A stretch of DNA of 64,000 nucleotides from Dreissena polymorpha (lineage: Eukaryota > Mollusca > Bivalvia > Myida > Dreissenidae): contig NC_068366.1 in assembly GCF_020536995.1 (NCBI RefSeq), positions 23,249,854-23,313,853 on the forward strand, written 5' to 3'. Below, piece after piece: positions 53,450-64,000 of this stretch. The notes below the pieces were generated by a model that saw only the letters and a list, made by a program, of their open reading frames with translations, was not told the origin of the DNA and did no database searches. The first letter of the stretch is position 1, and each line of letters starts with the position of its first letter. The position numbers and the translations under genes are program-made.

Positions 53450-54150
53450 CTTCAATTTGGTTTGAAATGTTTTAAAAATAACTGTGTGTTATTCTGATTT
53501 AATCCAGAAATCTGGATAATGCACATACTGCACATTTTAAAGAGAGATATATATCTTGGTATTTTAAAGGGGTTTTCAGGAAAAATGTGAATGATATTAA
53601 ACAGGTTGTGAAGGAAAATTAACCAGTCTGGTATTTACCAGTAATGCCAGTTATGGAACCACCAGATTTTCTGTTGTAGACACATTTTATATATGCTGGC
53701 AGCGAATGAGATATCTTGATGCATGTAGAACTGTAGCTTGCCATATCTGAAAGAATTTATATGGTTTGTGGAAAAGGTGTGCAAAAAACAATAGATGCAT
53801 GACTTTTAACAAAACAATAGAAACACAAATATGTTTTCTGTTATTAGCGACATGAGGCACATTATTATTTATTCTTAATATCATTTTTTTTGTTTATCTT
53901 CAGATTTTTTTTTGGCTGGGGTCAAATTTGGGACCAAAATATAGCCTCATTCCACTCTAAAAAAGTATGTAATTTTCCCAAATGACTGATAGTAATTTCC
54001 AATTGAAGGTTTTATACAAACAAAACAAAAAACAATTCTTCTTTAAATCTTAAATTTTAGTTCATCTCCCCAGTCAAATCCAAACTAGGCAAATTTTTAC
54101 AGGACAGTAGGTCCCGTAAAATGGGAAAAAATACATGACCTCTTCTTTTT
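53450..54150. other. Spacer without recognisable features
   Basis: AT-rich; open frame 53687-53884 on the minus strand has no recognisable domain. Confidence 0.4.
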
Positions 54151-54151
54151 A

Positions 54152-54930
54152 GCTCACCTGAGCGATAGCTCGGGGTGAGCTATTGTGATCACTCAGCGTC
54201 CGGTGTCCGTCCGTCTGTCTGTAAACAATTTGTAAACATCTTCTTCTACTAAACCATTGAGCCAATTTCAACTAAATTTCATGTGGAGCATCCCTAGGTC
54301 ATGGGACAAAAGAATTGTTAAAAAAAATTTGATCACATAACCAAGATGGCCGCCATGACCATATATGGTAAAAACCTTAAAAAATCTTCTTGTCAGAAAC
54401 CGCTCATCAGATTTTCAAACAATTTCACAGGGATGACCTTTGAAGGCTCCCCTGAAAAAGTTGTTCAAAGAAATTTGATTTGTCAAAAAACATGGCCGCA
54501 GGAGCTCGTTGAACTTTGCATGTTTATTCGTTTTTGCCTATTTTGTGAAAACTTTCAAAAATCTTCCACATTTTTTGTTCGATCCTTTCCAAATTTGCAC
54601 AGTGTCTTTATATCAATGAGGACACGAACCCTACAAAAAATGAGCATTATTGGTCCATGAAGTACAGAATTACCTCCCCTTGAATTGAGAAAATGGTGTT
54701 TATGCAATAAAGTCCAAATTTTTCATCCAATTCTTTCCAAACTTGTAAGGATTTAGCATGGTTCAAACAAGGGAAACAACTACGGTTTATGCATGTTCTT
54801 TTTATTACAGATTTACCTCCCTTTAATTCATTCAAAATCTCAGTTTACAGCAGAGATTCCAAATCTGACCTGTAAATGAGCCCCATATTTACTGCCAGTG
54901 CAAGGTTACCTTTTCCCATTTGATCATTCT
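54152..54930 (+). mobile_element. Hairpin-ended element (Helitron-like), 5' part
   Basis: 5' foldback AGCTCACCTGAGCGATAGCT and GGGTGAGCT, then GTCCGTCCGTCTGTCTGTAA and repeat-like text (CATGGCCG, TTTGTTCGATCCTTTCCAAA). No matching CTCTTGTTT end before the microsatellite, so the right end seems lost. Confidence 0.55.
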
Positions 54931-54949
54931 TAGTATTGGTCTTGTAATG

Positions 54950-54971
54950 CTGCTACTTGCTTCTGCTACTG

Positions 54972-55008
<37 letters not shown>

Positions 55009-55097
55009 TACTACTACTACTACTTCTACACCACCACCACCACCACCACCACCACCACCACCACTTCTACTACTACTGCCACTACTACTACTACTTT

Positions 55098-55133
<36 letters not shown>

Positions 55134-55241
55134 CACTACTACTACTACTACTACAACTACTACTACTTCTACTACTACTACTACTACTACTTCTACTACT
55201 ACTACTACTATACTACTACTACTACTACTACTACTACTACA

Positions 55242-55285
<44 letters not shown>

Positions 55286-55286
55286 A
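54950..55286 (+). repeat. Long TAC/CAC trinucleotide microsatellite
   Basis: Over 300 bp of CTA/TAC repeats with a CAC block near 55029-55063 and a phase slip near 55210. Predicted poly-Leu, poly-Tyr, poly-Thr and poly-Val frames on both strands are artefacts. Confidence 0.97.
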
Positions 55287-56627
55287 CCATTCACAGTGAC
55301 AAAAAACGTATTCACACAATGGCTGCTACTACAACTTCAGCGTTTTTTTTCCCCAAAGGGGAAAGGTACCTGTACCCCTACAATTGGGAATTTTTCGAGT
55401 CGTGAAATCTTCAAATTGGGAAAAAAAAACGAGTCGCGAAATCAATGAATTGGGAAAAATTCGAGTCGCAAAATTGATGAAATGGGAACCTTTAAAATGC
55501 ATGTAATCTATCATTAGGGGCTATATTCTGCATCACAAAGCATTTTAAACTCTAGGTTTTGACAGAAAAACTACAGTACGGTTATGATATTTCGACTATC
55601 GTATCATGTCATGTGAAAATTGTGTTATTGCCACTTCAGTTAGAATGTGCCCGTCAATTGGAAAAAATATCTTCCAGTGATAGGCATAAGCACTGAGGTT
55701 GCATAAAAAATAATATTAATAATTTTTTTTAGCCCTTAAAAGTCTTACAAGCCCTGCAATGTTTCATGTGAGTTAAATTAAAAACTTAAAAACTAAACAA
55801 AAACAACAACAATGGATCTTGTACTGGTTTGACATCTTTTAACAATAGACAGTGAGAATAGTCACACGTAACCAAAATGAGTTTTTAGAGTGGAATGCTT
55901 TAACAATAATTTTTAAAGGTAAGTCTTATATTTTGTTTAGATTTTTTTTTCAAATCATCAAATAAGATATTAAGATCATGTGCCATTTAATGCTTATGTA
56001 TATGTTGTAAATAACTATAGGATTTTACACCCATGTCTCATTATTTTTAATTTTATGTTAAACTTTTATTTGTTTATATCCGTATCCGAATAGTTACTGT
56101 CCGGATTTGACACTTAAAAAACTATACATAGAAGTAATATGCGCATTTAACTCAATACGGTTACGTTTTTTTAATGTCAACGAAAAATTAGTGTTGAGAA
56201 AGTTTATTGATGTAAGGAAGACTGGTCTTAGCGATGGAATTCTTTCACGGGAAATATCGATCACTCGTCGCGGTTATGTAATCCATTCACATTTTACACA
56301 GCGGTTAGAGTTGCGCCCCATTTGAACAGTTTTGTTTACTTTCTACGCAACAATGTCCGGCGAAAATAAATGGCCGAAAATGAAAGGCTCGACAATATCA
56401 AAAGATATTTCCAGCGAAAATAAAAGGCACTGGCTATTGGGAACGGCACCTAAAATCGTTCGGAACGGTAGATATCGAGATTGGGAAAGGTCCGGTGCTA
56501 AAATTGGGAAGCCTCCGGTAGGCTTTGGGAAAGGTACCGTTCCCCGGTACTAGTTAAAGAAGGAAAAAAAACGCTGAACTTATAGCCCATATAGGGGGGC
56601 ATACATGTTTTACAAACAGCCCTTGTT
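55287..56627 (+). mobile_element. 3' end of a hairpin-ended element, split by a hAT-like insertion
   Basis: TTCACAGTGACAAAAAACGT and TTCACACAATGGCTGC (55290-55330), then after the insertion TATAGCCCATATAGGGGGGC and ACAAACAGCCCTTGTTT (56582-56627). It matches 26345-26434 in the element upstream of the last WDR3 exon. Confidence 0.75.
55338..56576. mobile_element. hAT-like element, 1239 bp, different family
   Basis: Ends CAGCGTTTTTTTTCC and GGAAAAAAAACGCTG, flanked by AACTT on both sides (55333-55337, 56577-56581). Near its ends are GGGAAAGGTACC segments and TTCGAGTCG/CGAGTCGCG repeats. No convincing transposase frame. Confidence 0.75.
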
Positions 56628-56679
56628 TCTATGGGATTTTGACCACAACTGTTCATGTTTATCTCCGACACATATTTTT

Positions 56680-57428
56680 AGGTCACCTGTCATGAAGTGA
56701 CACGGTGAGCTTATGTGATCGTGTGATGTCCGGCGTCCGTTGTGCGTGCCTGCGTGTGTCCGTCCGTCAACAATTTGTTTGTGTAGACAGTAGAGGTCAC
56801 AGTTTGCATCCAATCTTGATGAAATTTGGTCAAAATGTTTATCTTGATGAAATCCGGTTTGGGATTGTATTTGGGTCATCTGGGGTCAAAAACAAGGTCA
56901 CTAGGTCAAATAATAGAACAACCTTCTGTAGACAATAGAGGTCACAGTTTTCATCCAATCTTTATGAAATTTGGTCAGAATGTTTATCTTGATGAAATCT
57001 GGGTTGGGATTTTATTTGGGTCATCTGGGGTCAAAAACTAGGTCACTAGGTCAAATAATAGAAAAACCTTGTGTAGACATTAGAGATCACAGTTTTCATC
57101 CAACCTTTATGAAATTTGGTCAGAATTCTTGATGAAATCTGGGTGGGATTGTATTTGGGTCATCTGGGGTAAAAATCTAAGTCAAATAAATAGAAAAACC
57201 TTGTTTTGACAATAGAGGTCACAGTTTTCATCCAATATTTATGAACTGTGGTCAGAATGTTTATCTTGATGAAATCTGGATTGGGATTGTATTTGGGTCA
57301 TCTAGAGTCAGGAACTAGGTCACTAGGTCAAATCATAGAAAAACATTGTGTAGACAATAGAGGTCATAGTTTTCATCTGATCTTAATGAGTCAGGTGAGC
57401 GATTCAGGGCCATCATGGCCCTCTTGTT
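56680..57428 (+). mobile_element. Hairpin-ended tandem-repeat element (Helitron-like)
   Basis: 5' AGGTCACCTGTCATGAAGTG foldback, GTCCGTCCGTC, then about four units of roughly 125 bp (TAGAGGTCACAGTTT, ATGTTTATCTTGATGAAATC, GGGTCATCTGGGGTCA). The 3' hairpin is AGGGCCATCATGGCCCT, followed by CTTGTTT. Confidence 0.7.
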
Positions 57429-58400
57429 TAATTACAGGACCTACTGGCAACAGAATATAATAGTAAAATAACTTGGTATCATTGCTGGGATCAAGGTGTT
57501 ATTATATAAAATGATTTATGATTAAAAAGCTATTAATTTCAATGAAACGAAAGTAGCTGATACTTGTTAACCTATTAAGCTACGCGTAGCGCGCATGTCA
57601 GATATGAGTGGTCAATACGGCCTAAACCGACAACGGCCTCGATAAATGACAACCAGCCTTTTTGGACATTGACAGCCAGATAATAACGGTTTGAATGACA
57701 ATGATCATTATTATACATTACTATTGCTATTACAACCACACAAATTGATATCTGTATCATTTAAATTTTAATAATCAGATTTATGATTATCTTGTTAAGC
57801 GACTAGGCCGTCATGGATTTTGACCGTCCTGACCCGCATTCGTAAGATGCACAAAAATGGGCCAATCAGGTACCCTCGGAAAATTCTGTCAGCAGAAAGA
57901 GCGTTGGTACGGAAAAGCACGTGTATAAAGACGCTATCGCTATTTTTGCAACTCAGAAAACTGTCAGAGTTGTAAACAAACCTAGACAAACCAACGAATT
58001 TGTTCTCTTTTTTTTACGGACAATTGGTCCTGTATAATTCTTCGACAAGCCGGACCTTACAAAATTTTACAGGACATGTCCGTCGGTCCGGCCATGTTTG
58101 GCTGAGACTGTCTCCCTATTTAGCTGTATTAGTTGAATAGATCTTAGTAAATATAATATTGAAATACATTAATTATAAATTTCATAGTATTTGTTAGCAA
58201 TAAACAACAACAGCAATATCCCAATATAAGTGAAAGCTATTGGCCATTTCCCACAATTGTGAGAAAACACAACCTTAGATTCTAGCAAAAAATACTTTAA
58301 GTCTTGAAAATGAAAGCATTACCCCACCCATAGCATCTTCTCTTTAAGAGACTTGAATTAACATATATGCTGATACAATTATATTCATTTGTCTTAAGTG
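57429..58400. other. Spacer with no supported gene
   Basis: A less AT-rich patch at 57580-58100 (CTACGCGTAGCGCGCATG, ACGGCCTAAACCGACAACGG) could be promoter-like, but no linked coding exon is found. Confidence 0.35.
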
Positions 58401-58404
58401 TTTT

Positions 58405-59248
58405 TATGCCCCCGGTAGGGCGGCATATAGCAGTTGAACTGTCCGTCAGTCAGTCAGTCCTAACACTTTAATGGTCATAACTTTTTCAATATTTAACATA
58501 GCAACTTTATATTTGGCATGCATGTGCATCTCATGGAGCTGCACATTCTTAGTGGTGAAAGGTGAAGGTGACGGTCATCCTTCAATGTCAAATGTCTAAT
58601 ATATGGGGTCTGTCCGTCCGTCCGAAAACTATAACATTGGCCATAACTTTTTCACTATTGATGATAGCAACTTGATATTTGGCATGCATGTGTATCTCCT
58701 AAAGCTGAACATTTTGAGTGGTGAAAGGAGAATGTCAAGGTCATCCTTCAAGGTCAAATGTCAAATATATGGCGTCTGTCCGAAAACTTTAACATTGGCC
58801 ATAACTTTTTTAATATTAAACATAGCAACTTGATATTTGTCATGCATGTGTATCTCCTGGAGCTGAACATTTTGAGTGGCAAAAGGTGAAAATCAAGGTC
58901 ATTCTTCAAGGTCAAATGTCAAATATGCTGTCTGTCCGAAAACTTTAACATTGGCCATTACTTTTTAAATATTGAAGATAGCAACTTGATATTTGGCATG
59001 CATGTAAATCTCATGGAGCTGCACATTATGAGTGGTAAAAGGTCAAGGTCATCCTTCAAGGTTAAAGGTCAAATTTTGCAATATTGAAGATAGCAACTAG
59101 ATATTTAAAATGCATGCGTATCTCATGGAGCTGCACATTTTTGAGTGGTGAAAGGTCGAGGTCATCCTTCAAGGTCAAAGGTTGAATATATGGCTTCAAA
59201 GCGGCGCAATAGGGGGCATTGTGTTTCCGACAAACACATCTCTTGTTT
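58405..59248 (+). mobile_element. Hairpin-ended tandem-repeat element (Helitron-like)
   Basis: 5' TATGCCCCCGGTAGGGCGGC ATA foldback, then GTCCGTCAGTCAGTC and five units of 120-165 bp (AACATTGGCCATAACTTTTT, GGCATGCATGTGTATCTC, CAAGGTCATCCTTCAAGGTC). 3' hairpin TGTGTTTCCGACAAACACA, then TCTCTTGTTT. Confidence 0.72.
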
Positions 59249-60508
59249 ATTTAAAATTGTCATTTTTTAATACATTAGTCTCTAAGGCAACATGCATAGC
59301 TACAGAATAAACTGTGCACAGATCCACTTGATACAATCAATTTCCAAGTAATGCTCATTTATTGCATTTTAGAAGGATGTGCAGAATATGAGAAACAAGA
59401 AATATCTTTAAAAAAGGTATACGGCGTTGATTGTGGTCGATGTTTATGAACGATCAAAAGTTATCTCTATGAGATAAAAAGTAGCGCATGCCTTTTTTCT
59501 GCGCAGTTCTTAGCTACATCATAAGCAAATCAATTACGGGGTGTTGCGCTAGATTTCGAGGCTTATTTTGCTTTATGTGATATTATTACTCAGATATCTA
59601 TATTTACAGAATAGAAAAACACAAGAAACATGAAAATAAACGAGTGCATATAGGTCAGCCGGCAATACTCGAATTTTATTTAATTGCATAATTATAGTAT
59701 AGTGAATTATTGTGCTCATGCTTAATAAACCGGTCTAAATGGATAAATATTTCTAATTAATTTTATCAAAATTGGTCCTTATCATGCAAATGTTGAAACC
59801 ATATTAAAAATCGATGATTGACATACCACAATAATATCGCCGAATATCTTTATTTAGTATCTCTCTGATCAAAACAGACTTCAAGTGCACAAAGTTTACG
59901 AGACGGCGTTTATATAAAGATTTCTGCAACTGACCGCAAACTGACCTTGATACCTTGCGGATTGGAATGCAATGCATTACAATCACTACGTTATTGTCAG
60001 TAAGACCGATGTAACACAATGATCGCAACCCCTTCTGCGAACTCCGGTGATGAACTGTATATAAACTCTGACTTTCACAAATGGCCGCGAATTGACCCGA
60101 AACCTCACGCGTTGAAATGCAATGCAAGTAAGTACTAAATATGACAACATAGCCTAAAGTATAAACGCTTTTGCGCTGGTAATTCTCTGAAAATAAAAGG
60201 TGAACGCACAAACTGTATTTATGTCGAAAATTGATTGTAAAACTGTTCTATCTATTGAGCCTTTTCATTAGAGATAAAATTGTTTCATGCAGTAAAACAG
60301 TGTTACAAAGAAGATATGTTTCCAATGTTCTGGTGTTATACTCAAATCAGCCAATGGAATAAATGAAGTGTATTCATTCGTACCTAGCCGCGGGAAATTT
60401 TATTTGAGTATTATTGGACACTTACAAAGGTCAAGTCAGGGTGAAAAGCTGGCTTAATACAGCTTACGCCGAAAAATCTAAGAATATTGCTATATGAAGT
60501 AGTAATAA
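59249..60508. other. Spacer with a diverged 150-bp duplication
   Basis: TGACCGCAAACTGACC...ATTGGAATGCAATGCA near 59927 recurs as TGGCCGCGAATTGACC...GTTGAAATGCAATGCA near 60080. The 135-codon minus-strand frame over it shows no known domain. Otherwise nothing recognisable. Confidence 0.45.
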
Positions 60509-61260
60509 GGCCAAAAAGAAAAATAGTTGTGTTTCAGGTCACCTCCTGAAAAAAAGTAGGGTCGGTAGGTAGGAAAAACTTATTATTATTTAAAATTCTT
60601 TTTATTTTTCATGAAGGTCATTGACTACATTTAAATTGATCCTCGCTGTTCGTCAGAAATAAAATGATTGTTTTTGTTTATCTCTAAATTACGTGTTGCT
60701 ACAAATTAGTTGACAGGAGCAGGCCAATCCCGAAGGAAGGCTCATTGTAAGCTCGACTGTCCAACAGACAAAAAAAAATCACCTTTTCTTCAGCAGCAAA
60801 CCCACGAACTTCCAGTTTCGATCGCTTCGACTGTGCTGGGTTTTATCTGTGCCATACATTCTTTAAAGTCATGGAGTTTGAATAAGAATTCAAAGACTTT
60901 GTTCCGGCATGATGAAAACATTTGTTCAAATTGACGGACAAAATGGACGACGCCATGTTTACAATCAAACGGAACGCCGGATATCGATTTTGCGGGAAAA
61001 ACAGGCTGGTCCCCCGATTGCACAATGTGTATAATATAAAGCGTTCGCGGCGACGGGATGTTATTTTGCAGGTCACAATACAATAATTCTGGTAATCGCC
61101 GAATTCGACCGGACGGAGATGGAAAAAAATCGCCGAACTCGGAACTCGACGGGGAAAAATTAACAAAAAAGGCAAATATTGGATAATAAGTTTTTGGGTC
61201 GGCCCCAAAAAGAAAGGGTCGGTCGGGTGACCGGAAACACAACTATTTTTCTTTTTGGCC
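60509..61260. mobile_element. PIF/Harbinger-like non-autonomous element, 752 bp
   Basis: Terminal inverted repeats GGCCAAAAAGAAAAATAGTT (first 20 of about 28 bp), flanked by TAA on each side. TAA duplication and a GG start fit Harbinger. The inner half (60780-61150) is GC-richer and has a minus-strand frame starting MASSILSVNLNKCFHHAGTK, which might be captured host sequence. No transposase is seen. Confidence 0.65.
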
Positions 61261-61264
61261 TAAG

Positions 61265-62640
61265 GCATCAAACTGGGAATAACTTTGTGTAGTGAATATT
61301 CTGGTTAATTCTGGTTTAAAACACAAAATGATCCAAATGGTGTCATTTCACAATGATTCAGTGTCATTTCACAATGATACAGATTTGTCCCACTTTCCTC
61401 GGGACAGTAATAGGCCTAGCCTCATTTTATTTAGCCATCTTTCTCCTGGGATTTAATAAACCAGAAACATTCACCATAGCATGTAATTTATTAAATTAAC
61501 TTCTTTAAATGGATTGAAATATTATTACTAACATATATTAATTATGTTTCATATTAAAATCAAAGTGGTGAGTGGTTTCCTGCTGTTTTTATTAACACTA
61601 AACAATAACTTTATATAACTTAACAATCTTTTAACAGAAGGCTTGCATTGAGAGCATCATCTGTCTGTTTTGGGATTCTGCGCCTCAGGTTCCATTGGAT
61701 AACCTGCCTCTGACCTAACCAGGTTTGCGTCAGTAGACTTGACCTTTGATGAAATGTCGGTATAATCAACATCTTACAATTTGTTTGCCCAAGTGATAAT
61801 CCGTACCCAAAATTGGTTTGGTAACATAATATTTAACAAGTAATATTAGATTATGGCTCCACAACACTGAAGATGCGAATGATCGTGAATCAATCATTCG
61901 TGAATCACTGTCACTATCAATGGATATTGTAATGCCGGTCCGTCTGGTGGCCGTCAGACGGTGCCAACCTCACAAATAGCTAGTTGCAGCAAAGTAAAAT
62001 ATTAACATTGAATAATTTAAACAATGACTTTATATACATTAAGTCATTATATGTTTCTTTACTTATTCTTTATCTAATCGCTAGTCTCACAAGCAAAAGT
62101 TATCTACCTGAAAATCCATTGTCCAGATCAAATCGTTCTCTATGAGTGCCCAAAAGGTACTGAAGCCAACGACAGTTTGGCCCTATTTATACTCGTAGTA
62201 AGATGACGTCATAAGCACTATTCTATGAATGACATCATAAGACTAAGCACAATCTCAATGAATGACATCATATAATAATAAACACTCAAGATGGCGGAAA
62301 AGAGAAAATACCGCAAAATCCTTGAGAGTTAAAATGTGATTTATGACAAAGGTAATCATTATAATATGATGAATTTATTAATAATATGCATAGAACTTAT
62401 CAATATATTTATATATTGATTATGATAATATGGCATTTAATAATTAAAAAATAAACAATGATTTATCATGACATTGACATTCGTACCTAATGTACATTGT
62501 AACAACAAAGTAACAATATGCTTTTACATAGGTCATAGCAATATTTTGAGTGGTTTTGTGGCATTTTGTTGGTGTTGCTATATCTACCACACTTATCAGT
62601 CCTTACAGTGTAGTAATCCTCCACACAAAAATTATGGCCA
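61265..62640. other. Spacer without recognisable features
   Basis: AT-rich, no supported coding frame. A small palindrome, CCGTCTGGTGGCCGTCAGACGG, is split here as GTCTGG/CCAGAC-like arms near 61940-61965. Confidence 0.4.
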
Positions 62641-62645
62641 GTTTT

Positions 62646-64000
62646 TTATGCTCCCCCAACATTTTTGGGGGGAGCATATAGTCGCCGCTTCGTCTGTCCG
62701 TGCATGTGTCCGTCCATGCACAATTTTTGTCCGTTCTGTTTCTCAGCAATTAATGACCGGAATTTAATTAAACTTTATGGAAAGCTTCACTACCAAGAGG
62801 AGATGTGCATATAATCAGCCGGTTCTGGGCGGATGATTTTTCAGAGTTATGGCCCTTTGAAATTTTCCATTAACTGTACATATAGTGCAATTCTTGTCCA
62901 GGCTATTTCTCAGCAACTAATGACCGGAATTCAATGAAACTTTATGGGAAGCTTCACTTCCAAGAGGAGATGTGCATATTATCAGCAGGTTCTGGTCAGA
63001 TGATTTTTCACAGAGTTATGGCCCTTTGAAATTTTCCATTAACTGTACATATAGTGCAATTCTTGTCCGGGCTATTTCTCAGCAACTAATGACCGGAATT
63101 CAATAAAACTTTCTGGGAAGCTTCACTACCAAGAGGAGATGTGCATATTATCAGCCAGTTCTGGTCAGATGATTTTTCACAGAGTTACGGCCCATTGAAA
63201 TTTTCCATTAACTGGACATATAATGCAATTCTTGTCCGGGCTATTTCTCAGCAACTAATGATGGGAATTCAATGAAACTTTATGGGAAGCTTCACTACTA
63301 AGAGGAGATGTGCATATTATCAGCAGGTTCTGGTCAGATGATTTTTCACAGAGTTATGGCCCTTTGAAATTTTCCATTGTACATATAGTGCAATTCTTGT
63401 CCAAGTTATTTCTCAGCAACTTATAATGGTAATTCAATGAAACTTTATGGGAGGCTTCACTACCAACAGAAGATGTGCATATTATCAGCAGGTTATGGTC
63501 AGATGATTTTTCACAGAGTTATGGCCCTTTGAAATTTTCCATTGTACATATAGTGCAATTTCTTGTCCGAGCTATTTCTCAGCAACTTATCACGGGAATT
63601 CAATAAAACTTTATGGGAAGCTTCACTACCAACAGGAGTTGTGCATATTATCAGCCGGTTATGGTCGGATGATTTTTCACAGAGTAATGGCCCTTTGAAA
63701 TTTTCTATAAACTATACATATAGTGCAATTCTTGTCCGGGCTATTTCTCCCCAACTACTGACTGGATTTCAATGAAGCGGTAAGCTTAACTACCTTGAGG
63801 AGATGCGCATGTTATTAGTGGGTTCTGGTTAGATGATTTATTTAGAGAGTTATGGCCCTTTGAAATTTTTAAGTTGCTAAACCATCCATTGTATTATTTT
63901 GTCCAAAGTTATGCCCCTCAAGACGTTTTTTTTTTATCTGAATATATAGTGCAATATTGTGACAAAAAAAACCTTTGGGGAGCATCACCCGTCTCCGACG
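62646..64000 (+). mobile_element. Hairpin-ended tandem-repeat element (Helitron-like), runs off the window
   Basis: 5' foldback TATGCTCCCCCAACATTTTT GGGGGGAGCATATA (arms of 10-12 bp), then CGTCTGTCCGTGCATGTGTC and about seven units of 160-180 bp (GGGCTATTTCTCAGCAACTA, CTTCACTACCAAGAGGAGAT, GATGATTTTTCACAGAGTTA). No right end before 64000. Confidence 0.72.

Noticed and set aside
54920-55448. Long poly-Leu, poly-Tyr, poly-Thr and poly-Val reading frames
   Set aside because: They are translations of a TAC/CAC microsatellite in all frames.
59804-60211. 135-residue minus-strand frame
   Set aside because: Covers a diverged duplicated segment with no recognisable domain or splice context.

Overview
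The window looks like nuclear DNA of a bivalve mollusc, possibly a dreissenid. This rests on large introns, AT-rich spacers, the mix of interspersed repeats, and two conserved animal genes with GT-AG introns. I see nothing bacterial and no CRISPR array. Species assignment is from memory of repeat style only.

Layout. (1) 246-26597, + strand: the 3' half of WDR3, a nucleolar WD40/Utp12-domain protein of the small-subunit processome. Twelve exons (1311 nt, 436 residues plus stop) join with consistent phases. The 5' half lies left of the window. Introns 1 and 3 each hold a DIRS-type tyrosine-recombinase retrotransposon (about 380-6487 and 9513-15936). Other introns hold minisatellites, short inverted-repeat MITEs, a nested mariner, and hairpin-ended tandem-repeat elements. 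(2) 26750-31000: intergenic, with a diverged repeat field present in both orientations and several hairpin-ended elements. (3) 31626-32441, - strand: an intronless 271-aa ORF with a sequence pattern resembling ADP-ribosyltransferase-fold toxin domains; function unproven. (4) 36273-40462, - strand: a complete WASF/WAVE gene in five exons (2199 nt, 732 aa), with the WAVE homology domain, basic and proline-rich regions, WH2 motif and acidic tail. WAVE proteins activate Arp2/3 for actin branching. (5) 40500-64000: gene-poor. It holds a decayed LINE, hAT-like elements in direct and inverted copies, a possible terminal exon at 50725-50828, large microsatellites, a Harbinger-like element and more hairpin-ended elements.

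The two main genes have no evident functional link. The recurring theme is repeats at splice junctions. Tandem arrays copy the exon 2 donor and the exon 4 acceptor of WDR3. Another array runs into the exon 10 acceptor. A family of roughly 240-bp MITEs sits within 13-38 bp of seven splice sites in the two genes. The hairpin-ended element before WDR3 exon 12 leaves only 10 bp before the exon, and the WASF stop codon lies inside a minisatellite.

All calls are by eye and from family knowledge; no search or folding program was run.
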